A stretch of DNA of 64,000 nucleotides from Xiphias gladius (taxonomy: Eukaryota; Chordata; Actinopteri; Istiophoriformes; Xiphiidae), in assembly GCF_016859285.1 (NCBI RefSeq), contig NW_024401862.1, forward strand, positions 1 through 64,000, written 5' to 3'. Positions within the stretch are counted from its first letter, which is position 1. Each line of letters begins with the position of its first letter. Below the pieces are notes generated by a model. That model ran no database searches. It had not been told where the DNA came from and was given only the letters and a program-made list of their open reading frames with translations. Positions 21,890 to 34,515 of this stretch are shown one piece after another. The position numbers were made by a program, and so were the translations under genes.

Positions 21890-22390
21890 CAAACATGAAA
21901 AACAGACAAAAAAAAGAAATGATAATTGTTGTGCATTTGTGTGTGAGGTTTCTAGAGACCAAATAAAATGTAAGAGAAGAAAAAGGCCAGGAAACAGTGA
22001 GGGTTCTATTTGGCATGCTGCTATATATGAACTGTAATAATTTGGATGAAGAGTTGTTGTCTTGTTTTCCTGTTTTTCTTATGATATATATCTACCTTTG
22101 TTTTTCTTAAGCTATCTAGCTTTGTGCAATCATCATGTGGGAAAGTCAAAAACAGCAAACAGTCCTACACCAGAGGGAGCTATAAGACCATATGAGGCAA
22201 GTTAAAAAAGCAGAACAGAACTACCATGAGGTCCCTCAAACATAGTTGTAATGTAATGTAGTTACAGAGAATGCATGAAGCCTTGTTAGATTATCCCCCT
22301 GCACTTTCACGACAAAAGCAAATAGAAATTATTATTAATTATGAAAGATGAGTGAGTAAACACAACTGCAAACACCCCCGCACAGCTGGT
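21890..22390. other. timm22 intron remnant and breakpoint into alpha sequence
   Basis: Unique sequence of T ends at CCCGCACAGCTGG, and from TGAGTTTCATTTATC (22390) the sequence is the inside of module h (compare 1929). No target-site duplication or transposon end is seen at the joint, so it looks like a non-homologous duplication junction. Confidence 0.75.
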
Positions 22391-22703
22391 GAGTTTCATT
22401 TATCAACCTTGTATCAAGTTGGAAATACTGTTCCATTTAAAGATGTGCTGGCCATTTGTTGTCATGATTTTCCACATTGCTCCCATTGACTTATTAAGTA
22501 TTTCAGCTGTTTCGTTTGTTTTTCGTTACACTAATGCTCCTGTAGTTTTTCCACCAATTACGCATTTGGTACTTTTGGAGCTGTGTCAGGGATCTCATGT
22601 TACTTTAAAAACTACCATCACATCTAATGTGACCCACTCTTGTAGCAGTGCCTGTAAATGTAATTCAGATACTTCCGAATTTCAATCCCTGTCCACAAAG
22701 TGA
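22390..22703 (+). pseudogene. Module h, 5'-truncated at the T junction
   Basis: The small exon and its acceptor are missing; only the read-through part remains open to the same stop. It has THLVLL where the other copies have THWVLL. Confidence 0.6.
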
Positions 22704-23217
22704 CATTATGAAATCTTCTTTACTCATTTATTCCTTTGTTTAGAGCTCCAGCCAGACATTTTGGCCAATTTAGTTCTCCTGTGGAATAACTCGAAATAAT
22801 TAATTATGAGTTTCTTATCCAAATCTCATTACACAGTTGAGTGATGAATAGTGTCATATTTACATGATGATGCTGTTTTTCTTTACTAGACTCTAGTGAA
22901 AGTTCTGGGACCACCATGGGAAAGGTTGAGAGGTCCAGGGGCCAAAGCCTGGGGTAGTGGTCCGGGATCATGCCCAAGTGTGCATGGTGGTGTCATCAAG
23001 TGAGCCCTTTCCAGAAACTGGTTTTATGATTTCAGAAACCAGTCGACTCAACCTCCAGCATTTTGTCCTGATCAGAGGCATTCCAGAAAAATGGCATTTA
23101 CATGTATGATTATTCTGTTCAACAGCTGTTTTTGTTTCCTTTTCCTGTCTTTCTGGCTTTGTGCACGTGGTGGAGGAGGCTGGGTGTATGAGTGACAATG
23201 TGGATGTACTTGAATAA

Positions 23218-23237
23218 GTGTGTGTGTGTGTGTGTGT
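23218..23237. repeat. (GT)10 microsatellite, short class
   Basis: Ten units, before the alpha promoter of U3. Confidence 0.95.
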
Positions 23238-25637
23238 TTAAGGGACTATGAGAACTTGTGAGGTGTAGAAGTAGCTGGGAAGCCATCCTGATAAATGGCT
23301 GGCATGTGTCTCTCTGTACTGACAAACGAGAGAGAACTGCCCTCCCCAGTGAGTCTTGGCCAAATTAGCCCTATTTATTTTAAATATATATAAAATGTGT
23401 GCCTGTACAGTTCTTCGCAACTAGAGAGGAGCTCTGAGGAGTCTGTTTTTTGAAGTTTATTCAGGTAGTGACGTTCTTTTTAGTCTGAGTTTCTCATCCA
23501 CCACGTACATGGTTGGTAAACTATACAGAAAAAAACACCAGAAAGTCGGCCAATCAATTTCTGATCACTTTGTAGAGGAGAAAGGCCACTCTGAGACATG
23601 AAGGTTGTTGGGGAAAAAAAACCCACAATGAATGGAACATTTAGCTTTTTCCTCGTTGTTGCATTGCAAGCCTATAGGATAATAATCCTATAATCTATAG
23701 GATGATTTGTGTAGTTGCCCTCATTGCATGATCAGCTTGTCAATCAAAGCAGGCTGGGTAACACAAAGGTTAGTTGTCTCTGCCCTCACTAAGACTGGCC
23801 AAGGCCCATCTCTGCTCTATACAAAGCCAACCTTTCTGCTATCAAGCCTGCGTCATATCTTAAGATACTGTAAGCACTGCTAGATGAGTACTATTGGATA
23901 TTTTTAATATAAGATTAAAATCAATAAAATAAAAAAAGGTTGTATTTTACTCCTTTTGAGAAGAATTTCAATATACTGTAATATTGAGGCTAAATGTCAA
24001 TGTGAACTTCTCCCCCTTTTTTTAGTAAAATAAAAGTTACCAAAAACTCTCACTTTGTGTCTGACTGTACTTTAGGATTTAAGATCTCCTAGATCAATAA
24101 TATTGTCTTCTTAGAAACAGTGGATCAGTAACATAAGAACCAATAGCGACAGAAATGCTACACCGTAACATTTCCTATCAACATTTTGTAAGATCTCTGA
24201 GCTGATTATATGGTGCATGTGACCTTAAATGCCACCCAGACTATCCACTCCATACAGCACTTTTTCAGTTTTCCACATTGGCAGCGTATCATTTTCAGTC
24301 TTGCAGAACCCGACTTGCATTCATATTTCAGCTTTGTGACTGCCTTCAATTTATTTTTAGAATACACATAATTATTCACGTAATCTTCAAAATCAAATTA
24401 GGAGCTAGAATAGTTTTTCCAAGCCTGAAAGATTCAAGTGCATATTTACGGTTTGAGGACTTTACGCATTGCGCCCCCTGGTGGTCAGTTTTAGGAATTG
24501 TTGAAGGTTACCTCCAGTGAAAGTGTAACTCTCCTGACTGGAAATTTGCTAACTCTCTGATAAGTTGAAATATTTAAGGCAGACTTACAGACCTGCTGAA
24601 ATCTGTAAATGCATATTCTTAGCTTACACCACCCACAAAAACACCTTTTAATCCTGGAAACATTAGCTCAGTGTTTCAATGAGGTCCACACTTTGGATCT
24701 AAGGCCTAATACAGAACCTGATGATCAGGTTTGAAGCACTTACAACAAAACCTGAAGCCTAAACTATTTATTTCTTAGATGAGTGTGAGATCTACAGTGG
24801 ATGGATGATGAGACGGCCTGTTTTTCAAGAGCACTCTTGACTTTCTCTCTCCAACAATAAATATTAACAATGACCTCACACAGAGGCTCGGGCTCAGAGG
24901 CCCCATGACCTTTTAGGCCCCCAGGCCCATGTCTTGAAGGCCCGATTGGTAATTAACCCATAGTTATTACGGCCTTGTATCTCTGATGAGAGATACAAGG
25001 TCTGGCCCAGTTCCCTCATTATCTGTACGACATAAAAAAGTTCATAAATTGATGGATTTCGCATGAATACACATTTGTATTAACCACATCTTTATCATTC
25101 TTAAAAAGTTCAATAGTTATCGTATTAGCTGCGCTGTGTGTTGGTCAGTTTGAAAGCCAATGACATGGCCACAGCAGTAAACCTTGTTGAAATGTTTCCC
25201 TTTTATTTTGACAACTAGGTTGTCTGTTTGGGAAATATAGAAAGAATTTAAATGTGTTTCACGAACATACAAACATTTTATAGGCTCTCCAGGTGAGTTT
25301 CAGTTAAAATGATAACTATATCCTCTGTGAACTCATTCAAGATTTATGTGAACAGTATTCCAAATAGCATATATCATAGGATATACAGTAGAGCACAAGT
25401 TGTTGTAGTCAACATAACAGTAAGGGAAGTTTATAAGACTTTCTTTTTTTACAAAAACTGTTCTGACTCATCAGTCAGAATTTAGGACCATTCCTAAAGG
25501 TCTGGGAGAAGTCGGAGGTAGTCCGGCAAGGACAGCGTCATCACTGACCTGTTAACAGTCTTTCAGCTGCTGCGGGTAAATGTGTCTCGTTGTGTCAGTG
25601 TTTGGGACAAATACGACAATAAAGAGCTTTTAAAAAC
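23238..25637. other. Inter-gene spacer upstream of U3, alpha type
   Basis: The fullest copy of the alpha spacer. The segment between the two TCAGTTTT repeats (24265 and 24485) is intact and holds the CTCF-like site. Around it is extra sequence missing from the U1 spacer (TTTCAGCTTTGTGACTGCC region). No gene seen. Confidence 0.7.
24471..24484 (-). promoter_or_regulatory. CTCF-like motif upstream of U3
   Basis: Identical 14-base core to 3911. Confidence 0.6.
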
Positions 25638-25638
25638 T

Positions 25639-26145
25639 TTATTTTGATGGTGCGAGAGTTACTATGGATCCAGTGAGCTCAGCAACAAAACTGATAACAC
25701 TGGAGAGGATGGTTTTGCACAACTCTGCACTACATGGACACTGTAAAAACACAACGTGATTGAGAACAAAAACACACAAGAAGATGTAGGTGCATGTGCA
25801 CCACAGTAAACCGCACAAGAACGGCGGAAGTGCTCTCAAATGTGTGGGTTTTATCATTATGGACATATTAGGTGCTGAGGGAGACAGTCTATGGAAGAAA
25901 TGGAAAATCATAACTACATATGAACATGGAGACACAAAAAATGGACAGTTAATACAATCTGTTGGTCTGCTTAACTCTCCCCGAACGCTCTCTCTCAAAC
26001 TTGGTGTCAGTTTCAAATCCAGCTTTGTTGTAATGGCGTAAGTATAACGGAAACACCTTGTATAACGTTTACAAGTCAGTAATGACCCAGAAAATAAGAA
26101 AAAAAAAAAGAGACAATTAATGGATTTCACTTTGCCACATAACAA
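25639..26145 (-). CDS. Divergent minus-strand ORF upstream of U3, hypothetical
   Basis: 168 codons, uninterrupted; ends on the minus-strand AATAAA as in U1. Confidence 0.22.
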   Translation of the reverse strand: MLCGKVKSINCLFFFFLFSGSLLTCKRYTRCFRYTYAITTKLDLKLTPSLRESVRGELSRPTDCINCPFFVSPCSYVVMIFHFFHRLSPSAPNMSIMIKPTHLRALPPFLCGLLWCTCTYIFLCVFVLNHVVFLQCPCSAELCKTILSSVISFVAELTGSIVTLAPSK

Positions 26146-26242
26146 CCTTATTATAATGTATTAAAAAACACAGAGGTATGAAGGAAATTGAAAAATAAAT
26201 TGGAAAAAATCAGAAAAATAATGTCTCTCTGCGTCTTCTCAG

Positions 26243-26298
26243 ACACGCACACGCGTGCGTGCGTCACTAAAAAAAAAACGTCACGGTGGGTATATAAG
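26243..26298 (+). promoter_or_regulatory. U3 core promoter
   Basis: TATATAAG at 26291-26298, ACGTCAC at 26278-26284; the CGTACACG start of the upstream block is altered to CAGACACG. Confidence 0.75.
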
Positions 26299-26489
26299 GG
26301 TGCCCATCATTCGGATTCTCCCCTTTTGCACCTGGACTTGGAAACGAATAGACCTGTTGCAAACCAAAGCTGTGGAAAGCAAACTTTTGGAGAATTTCAT
26401 TCCTGGAAAGAAACTACCGGAAAGCGGATCCTGCTGAAAACCAAACCTTTGGATCACTGGACTATTGTGGAAAACCGAGGAGTCTGAAC

Positions 26490-27645
26490 ATGTCCTCCAG
26501 TAGACCACGGATCCCGGAGGAGCCCTTACTGAGGGAGTTTCAGCAGGTGCTGGACAACGATGCAGGTAAGATAACTTTTCTATTGATTCTATATTATTGA
26601 AATCATTTTACTTCTGACTGATTCGTTGATTCATCGCTTTAATATCCTTAAAAACTTTATCAGTGTGTAGATCAATGTCACTATGAATTTAAAGATTACC
26701 AGTTCACACCATGTCATTAGGGCCTGTTGGGAAAACACAGATTTGGTGAAACTAGACACTTCTTCGACGATTATTCAGTGTGAAATGATTATTTGATGGA
26801 CGGACTTTCTTAAATTATCCCGTGAAAGTTGTAGAATTCATGAACAGTTAGTGTCGTGATTTGAAAACAGTTATTTTAGTTTGAGGGCATCAAATTGTCC
26901 AAATCAAAATTAATGGAAAAAGATGGCGACTGGGCCAAATTTCATATAATGCCAAAGTTTCTTATTATATCCGAGCTGATAGCGAGTTGTGTAGTAATGT
27001 CATGTTCACAGTCGATCACATTGAATGAAGTAATTAACAGATATTCCCCAAAATGCACAAAGATATATGAACTGTAATAATTTAAATAAGATATATTGAT
27101 TTTCAATCAATGACTCAAAGTCTTACACTGTGATTGCGAATATACTTTTAAATTCTTATATTTAAAATTTCCATGTCTGTGAAAAGTTTCTTCTAAGCTC
27201 AACACATCGGTAGTTCAAAGTTTTTCCATGTGACTAAGTAAACAGTGGTTATCATGAAGTCTCAGATGTATGCAGCATAAAATTATTCTCATTCTCTACA
27301 AAGTAATAACAGCAGAACTGTACAATATTTGATATTAATGTTAAAATGGGATCACCTCTTTAACAGTCGTAGTTAGTGTATTTTTGCTGCTTATTTAGTC
27401 CTTACTATCTAATTATATGAGAATTACTACAATTTGAAATCAGGTTTTTCAGCTGCTTTAACCTTTACGTCTCAGGTGCTGTAGACGACATCATTGGACA
27501 TCCTACAGAAGATGGGTTCCCTGAACTAATCTTGGTTGTGGATGATGACGAAGACAACAATCTCCCAGTCAACATCTCATCTGGTGAGGAAGAGGAGTTT
27601 GAGGAAGATGATAGTGAAGTCGATTTAGACCGATTCAGAAAGTGA
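26490..27645 (+). pseudogene. U3 alpha gene, exon 1 intact but exon 2 truncated (81 aa)
   Basis: Exon 1 (26490-26565, 76 nt) is the only alpha exon 1 in frame: MSSSRPRIPEEPLLREF then QQVLDNDA, differing from the beta end HLPEGVAP. Exon 2 starts at 27476 and reads normally to EEDDSEVD, where GACGAGACC is replaced by GATTTAGACC (one extra base); a TGA follows at 27643. Beyond it the old frame continues open through the acidic part to PPESFWQDWRRMHPS and a short Pro/Ala tail to 27934, so repair of one site would give an acidic protein without PSTSG repeats. Confidence 0.65.
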
Positions 27646-28183
27646 AATTGGTGAGGTCTGGTCTGGCGACTTCAGCAATGATTCAGGGTACAGCACCATG
27701 ACTGACTCTGAAGAGTACCTTGAAGACGACCTTGAAGACGACTTTAGACCTCTGTCCCCTCTCGTCCAGCAGTTCCCACCAGAAAGCTTTTGGCAGGACT
27801 GGCGAAGGATGCATCCTTCTTTTATTGCTGGCGCTCCTCTTCTTGTTGTTCCCGTCCGTATTCCTGATGCTGCTCCCGTCTGTGGTCCTGCTGCTGCTCC
27901 TGTCATCAGCCCATCAGCTCCCAAGATGGGCTGATGACAGCGACTCTGATTAGGGGTTTTGACAACGCTGTTTGCTGGATGTTTGGGAAAACTGTAAAAT
28001 TCCTTTCATTTGGCGGAGCTGGTGGAGCCCAAGTAGCCTTCGCATCTGGCAAGGTTGGTAGTGCCCTAGGTAGCGTCTTGCACCAGGGCCCACTTGTATC
28101 TTGTGGCTGGATCATCTCTTGAAAACTATTTGTATATATGTGGTAGCTAGATGTTCCATTTGTAATCTGGAGGGCTGGCAATT

Positions 28184-28281
28184 TAGAGTCATCAGTCAAC
28201 CTAATCTAACCTGTGAGTTTTGTGGACACCTTTGGACTCGGACCCTGCAAGAAAACCCACACAAGGAGAACATGCAAGACC
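28184..28281 (+). repeat. Degenerate dispersed fish repeat, U3
   Basis: Same remnant as at 7633. Confidence 0.5.
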
Positions 28282-28750
28282 AAAACCTTCTTGCTATGAG
28301 ATGAAAGTGTTAAGCGATGCTGCGTGAAATACTTCAGTGCCTCCCTGCAGGAGTATTAAAAGGAGGACCTTGTCCTGGTTAGACTTGCCAGGATTTGCAG
28401 TATCCCATCTAGCCCAGGTATGCTATCCTGGGGTTTAGTGGGGATGTTGTGTGAAGAGGAGCCCAGGATTGAAAAAATAGCAATCCTGTAGGTAATGTAG
28501 GAAATGCTCCACCATAGGAGTCACTGCTCCTGACATGATGTGGGGGAAAAGGTAAGTATGAGTGTCTGACTTGCAAAGGAAATTACCCTCTATAGCCTGT
28601 TATATAGAGACATAGACACTGTGTAAACTACCTAATAATTACTAACAACATTTACAAAAGTGTCCTGCAAATTTTTGTTTCACTTATTCAATGGCTCAGA
28701 GATTATTTCTCTTACTCACTCTTTTATACTTTTATGCAGTTTTTCTTTAG

Positions 28751-29147
28751 AAGGTGTAGATGCTTTACCAGACAAAGGTAAGTCCATGCTAAATGACATC
28801 AGTAACAAATGTTTCCTGCTTGTCTGTATATTACTTGTTAATACTTCAGTAGTGTTGCTACTATAACTTATTATTCTCTCATTGGATTGCACTTCCAACA
28901 GAGCAGAGCTGTCTGGCATGTTGCTGTATCACAGAGTCAACCAACAGTTTTTTTTTTTCCTTGTTGTGGCAGGTGGAGATGTGAAGGATGGAGCACTTCC
29001 CCTTATCTGCTGCATCCAGCAGAGGCAGCTGTTCTCTCCCAGGCTTCTCTGACGACAGAGAAGACGTTTGCTCTGGACCAGATGAGAAGGATGGATGACC
29101 ACAGGACAAACTGGAGCGCGGTGGTCGCCTGTTTTTCTCTAGGCTAA
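28751..29147 (+). pseudogene. U3 small exons d and e
   Basis: d is 28751-28777, e is 28973-29147 (175 nt). Splice sites are intact. Phase-1 reading of e stops after FSPRLL. Confidence 0.5.
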
Positions 29148-29188
29148 GTGAGTAATCCCCTCACTAAGAGTACAGAAGTACCACTAGG

Positions 29189-29640
29189 CCGCTCATATTC
29201 CTGACGCTTCTCCCGTTTGTGGTCCTGCTGCTGCTCCTAAGTAGCTGATGGTCGGACACCTGCAGGTACCCGTTCAGCCCCAGAAGCTTCCCGAGCAGAA
29301 AGTGGAACGACCTGAGGGAAGTGTACTCCCATTTTCTGAGAGGCTGGAAGAGTGTGCCCCCTCAACTTCACGCCTCAGCTCCTCCACAAAGAGGACCAGG
29401 GAAGAGAACTACACAGGGCAGGTAAGTAGCAAGAGGCCGAGGGTGAATTACGAGGAAAACCCTGAAGATGCAGTTCCTTCTACGTCAGGCCTCAGCTCCT
29501 TTTCAAACGGAAGCACGGAGGAGAAATACAGGGACTCAGCTCCTTCAACCTCAGGCCTTGGATTCTTCACAGGCAGGAGACCATGGCCTTTTGTCCCTCT
29601 TGGAACCCCAAGATGGGCTGATGACAGCGACTCTTATTAG
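29189..29640 (+). pseudogene. U3 module f: PSTSG block
   Basis: Open from GHLQVPVQ to the WADDSDSY stop; VQPQK form, grouping it with U0 and U5. Confidence 0.6.
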
Positions 29641-29817
29641 AGTTTTTGACAACCCTGTTTGCTGCAAGTTTGGAAAACTGTAAAAACTTTTCATTTTGTA
29701 GAGCTGGTGAAGCCCCAAGTAGCCTTTGCATCTTGCAAGGTTGGTAGTGCCCTAGGTAGCGTCTTGCACCAGGGCCCACTTGTATCTGGTAGCTGGATCA
29801 TTTCTTTGAAACCCTGA

Positions 29818-30273
29818 GGCCGCTCTTATTCCTGATGCATGCTCCTGCTTAGGTCGTGCTGCTGCTCCTCAGCAGCTGATGGTCGGACACCCGAGGGACC
29901 TATTCAGTCCAAGAAGCTTCCAGAGCAGCAAGTGGAACAACCTGTAGGAGGTCTACTCTCAGTTTCTCAAAGGTTGGAAGAGTGTGCCCCCTCAACTTCA
30001 GGCCTCAGCTCCTCAACAAAGAGGGGCAGGGAAGAGAGTTACACAGAGCAGGTAAGTAGCAAGAGGCCGAGGGGGAATTATGAGGAAAACCCTGAAGAGT
30101 CAGTTCCTTCTTCTACGTCAGGCTCCAGCTCCTTTACAAACGGAAGCACGGAAGAGAACTACAGGGACTCAGCTCCTTCAACTTCAGGCCTTGGATTCTT
30201 CACAGGCAGGAGAAAGTGGCCTTTTGTCCCTTTTGGAACCTCAAGATGGGCTGATGACAGCGACTCTGATTAG
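29818..30273 (+). pseudogene. U3 module g: PSTSG block
   Basis: Open to WADDSDSD. A 3-nt TTC duplication makes the second repeat PSSTSG. The left part has the CCTGCTTAGG form and one base missing in CACCCGAGGG, so it is not open from the Pro/Ala stretch. Confidence 0.6.
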
Positions 30274-30708
30274 AGTTTTTGACAACCCTGTTTGCTGCAT
30301 GTTTGGAAAACTGTAAAAACTTTTCATTTGGCAGAGCTGGTGAAGCCCCAAGTAGCCTTGGCGTCTTGCAAGGTTGGTAGTGCCCTAGGTAGCGTCTTGC
30401 ACCAGGGCCCACTGGATCATCTCTTTGAAAACTTGAGAGGGCTGGCTTTTGCACTTGTTTGGGTAAAGCTTCGGGTAGCCTTCGACTCTTTGGCAGGGCT
30501 GTCAAAGCCCTTGGTATTTAATCTTTCAACAACTGTTTTGTCCTGTTTCCTCTGTTCTTAGATTTTTAACTAAGCTCTAGATGCCCATACAGAAGTAAGT
30601 TAATAATTAACATTAACCAAAGTGTTCTGCAAATTTTAATTTCACTTATTCAATGGGTCAGAGATAATTTTTCTTACTCAGTTATACTTTTATGTGTTTT
30701 TTCTTTAG

Positions 30709-31028
30709 AAAGTGTGGATGCTTTACCAGACAAAGCTAAGTCCATGCTAAATGGCAACAGTAACAAATGTCGCCTGCAAGTCCATATGAGTTTCATTTAT
30801 CAACCTTGTATCAAGTTGGAAATACTGTTCCATTTAAAGATGTGTTTGCCATTTGTTGTCATGATTTTCCACATTGCTCCCATTGACTTATTAAGTATTT
30901 CAGCTGTTTCGTTTGTTTTTCGTTACACTAATGCTCCTGTAGTTTTTCCACCAATTACGCATTGGGTACTTTTGGAGCTGTGTCAGGGATCTCATGTTAC
31001 TTTAAAACTACCATCACATCTAATGTGA
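30709..31028 (+). pseudogene. U3 module h, frame-shifted
   Basis: Same read-through frame with KMCLPF, but one A is missing in CTTTAAAACTACC, so it ends at 31028 instead of the usual stop near 31098. Confidence 0.45.
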
Positions 31029-31611
31029 CCCACTCTTGTAGCAGTGCCTGTAAATGTAATTCAGATACTTCCGAATTTCAATCCCTGTCCACAAAGTGAC
31101 ATTATGAAATCTTCTTTACTCATTTATTCCTTTGTTTAGAGCTCCAGCCAGACATTTTGGCCAATTTAGTTCTCCTGTGGAATAACTCGAAATAATTAAT
31201 TCGTATTTTATTATCCAAATCTCATTACACAGTTGAGTGATGAATAGTGTCATATTTACATGATGATGCTGTTTTTCTTTACTAGACTCTAGTGAAAGTT
31301 CTGGGACCACCATGGGAAAGGTTGAGAGGTCCAGGGGCCAAAGCCTGGGGTAGTGGTCCGGGATCATGCCCAAGTGTGCATGGTGGTGTCATCAAGTGAG
31401 CCCTTTCCAGAAACTGGTTTTATGATTTCAGAAACCAGTCGACTCAACCTCCAGCATTTTGTCCTGATCAGAGGCATTCCAGAAAAATGGCATTTACATG
31501 TATGATTATTCTGTTCAACAGCTGTTTTTGTTTCCTTTTCCTGTCTTTCTGGCTTTGTGCACGTGGTGGAGGAGGCTGGGTGTATGAGTGACAATGTGGA
31601 TGTACTTGAAT

Positions 31612-31613
<2 letters not shown>

Positions 31614-31667
<54 letters not shown>
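31614..31667. repeat. (GT)27 microsatellite, long class
   Basis: Twenty-seven units, before the beta promoter of U4. Confidence 0.95.
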
Positions 31668-31669
<2 letters not shown>

Positions 31670-33870
31670 AAGGGACTATGAGAACTTGTGAGGTGTAGAA
31701 GTAGCTGGGAAGCCATCCTGATAAATGGCTGGCATGTGTCTCTCTGTACTGACAAACGAGAGAGAACTGCCCTCCCCAGTGAGTCTTGGCCAAATTAGCC
31801 CTATTTATTTTAAATATATATAAAATGTGTGCCTGTACAGTTCTTCGCAACTAGAGAGGAGCTCTGAGGAGTCTGTTTTTTGAAGTTTATTCAGGTAGTG
31901 ACGTTCTTTTTAGTCTGAGTTTCTCATCCACCACGTACATGGTTGGTAAGCTGTACAGAAAAAAACACCAGAAAGTCGGCCAATCAATTTCTGATCACTT
32001 TGTAGAGGAGAAAGGCCACTCTGAGACATGAAGGTTGTTGGGGAAAAAAAACCCACAATGAATGGAACATTTAGCTTTTTTCTCGTTATTGCATTGCAAG
32101 CCTATAGGATAATAATCCTATAATATATAGGATGATTTATGTAGTTGCCCTCATTGCATGATCAGCTTGTCAATCAAAGCAGGCTGGGTAACACAAAGGT
32201 TAGTTGTCTCTGCCCTCACTAAGACTGGCCAAGGCCCATCTCTGCTCTATACAAAGCCAACCTTTCTGCTATCAAGCCTGCCATATCTTAAGATACTGTA
32301 AGCACTGCTAGATGAGTACTATTGGATATTTTTAATATAAGATTAAAATCAAATAAAAATAAAAAGGTTGTATTTTACTCCTTTTGAGAAGAATTTCAAT
32401 ATACTGTAATATTGAGGCTAAATGTCAATGTGAACTTCTCCCCCTTTTTTTAGTAAAATAAAAGTTACCAAAAACTCTCACTTTGTGTCTGACTGTACTT
32501 TAGGATTTAAGATCTCCTAGATCAATAATATTGTCTTCTTAGAAACAGTGGATCAGTAACATAAGAACCAATAGCGACAGAAATGCTACACCGTAACATT
32601 TCCTATCAACATTTTGTAAGATCTCTGAGCTGATTATATGGTGCATGTGACCTTAAATGCCACCCAGACTATCCACTCCATACAGCACTTTTTCAGTTTT
32701 AGGAATTGTTAAAGGTTACCTCCAGTGAAAGTGTAACTCTCCTGACTGGAAATTTGCTAACTCTCTGATATGTTGAAATATTTAAGGCAGACGTAGAGAC
32801 CTGCTGAAATCTGTAAATGCATATTCTTAGCTTACACCACCCACAAAAACACCTTTTAATCCTGGAAACATTAGCTCAGTGTTTCAATGAGGTCCACACT
32901 TTGGATCTAAGGCCTAATACAGAACCTGATGATCAGGTTTGAAGCACTTACAACAAAACCTGAAGCCTAAACTATTTATTTCTTAGATGAGTGTGAGATC
33001 TGCAGTGGATGGATGATGAGACGGCCTGTTTTTCAAGAGCACTCTTGACTTTGTACTTTCTCTCTCCAACAATAAGTATTAACAACGACCTCACACAGAG
33101 GCTCGGGCTCAGAGGCCCCATGACCTTTTAGGCCCCCAGGCCCGTGTCTTGAAGGCCCGATTGGTAATTAACCCATAGAAATCACGGCCTTGTATCTCTG
33201 ATGAGAGATCCAAGGTCTGGCCCAGTTCCCTCATTATCTGTACAACATAAAAAAGTTCATAAATTGATGGATTTCGCATGAATACACATTTGTATTAACC
33301 ACATCTTTATCATTCTTAAAAAGTTCAATAGTTATCGTATTAGCTGCGCTGTGTGTTGGTCAGTTTGAAAGCCAATGACATGGCCACAGCAGTAAACCTT
33401 TGTTGAAATGTTTCCCTTTTATTTTGACAACTAGGTTGTCTGTTTGGGAAATGTAGAAACAATTTAAATGTGTTTCACGAACATACAAACATTTTATAGG
33501 CTCTCCAGGTGAGTTTCAGTTAAAATGATAACTATATCCTCTGTGAACTCATTCAAGATTTATGTGAACAGTATTCCAAATAGCATATATCATAGGATAT
33601 ACAGTAGAGCACAAGTTGTTGTAGTCAACATAACAGTAAGGGAAGTTTATAAGACTTCTTCCTCTTTTTTTACAAAAACTGTTCTGACTCATCAGTCAGA
33701 ATTTAGGACCATTCCTAAAGGTCTGGGAGAAGTCGGAGGTAGTCCGGCAAGGACAGCGTCATCACTGACCTGTTAACAGTCTTTCAGCTGCTGCAGGTAA
33801 ATGTGTCTCGTTGTGTCAGTGTTTGGGACAAATACGACAATAAGGAGCTTTAAAAACTTTATTTTGATGG
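31668..33870. other. Inter-gene spacer upstream of U4, beta type (CTCF-like site deleted)
   Basis: Deletion joint at 32693-32702 identical to that upstream of U2; plus-strand signal is AATAAG. No gene seen. Confidence 0.75.
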
Positions 33871-33881
33871 TGCGAGAGTTA

Positions 33882-34364
33882 CTATGGGTCCAGTGAGCTC
33901 AGCAACAAAACTGATAACACTGGAGAGGATGGTTTTGCACAACTCTGCACTACATGGACACTGTAAAAACACAACGTGATTGAGAACAAAACACACAAGA
34001 AGATGTAGGTGCATGTGCACCACAGTAAACTGCACGAGAACGGCGGAAGTGCTCTCAAATGTGTGGGTTTTATCATTATGGACATATTAGGTGCTGAGGG
34101 AGACAGTCTATGGAAGAAATGGAAAATCATAACTACATATGAACATGGAGACACAAAAAATGGACAGTTAATACAATCTGTTGGTCTGCTTAACTCTCCC
34201 CGAACGCTCTCTCTCAAACTTGGTGTCAGTTTCAAATCCAGCTTTGTTGTAATGGCGTAAGTATAACGGAAACACCTTGTATAACGTTTACAAGTCAGTA
34301 ATGATCCAGAAAATAAGAAAAAAAAAAAGAGACAATTAATGGATTTCACTTTGCCACATAACAA
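33882..34364 (-). pseudogene. Divergent minus-strand ORF upstream of U4, frame-shifted
   Basis: One A is missing in GAACAAAACACAC, shifting the C-terminal part; 160 codons to a different stop. Confidence 0.2.
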
Positions 34365-34458
34365 CCTTATTATAATGTATTAAAAACACAGAAGTATGAA
34401 GGAAATTGAAAAATAAATTGGAAAAAATCAGAAAAATAACGTCTCTGCGTCTTCTCCA

Positions 34459-34515
34459 CGTACACGCACGCGCGTGCGTGCGTCACTAAAAAAAACGTCA
34501 CGGTGGGTATATAAG
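34459..34515 (+). promoter_or_regulatory. U4 core promoter
   Basis: TATATAAG at 34508-34515, ACGTCAC at 34495-34501. Confidence 0.75.
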
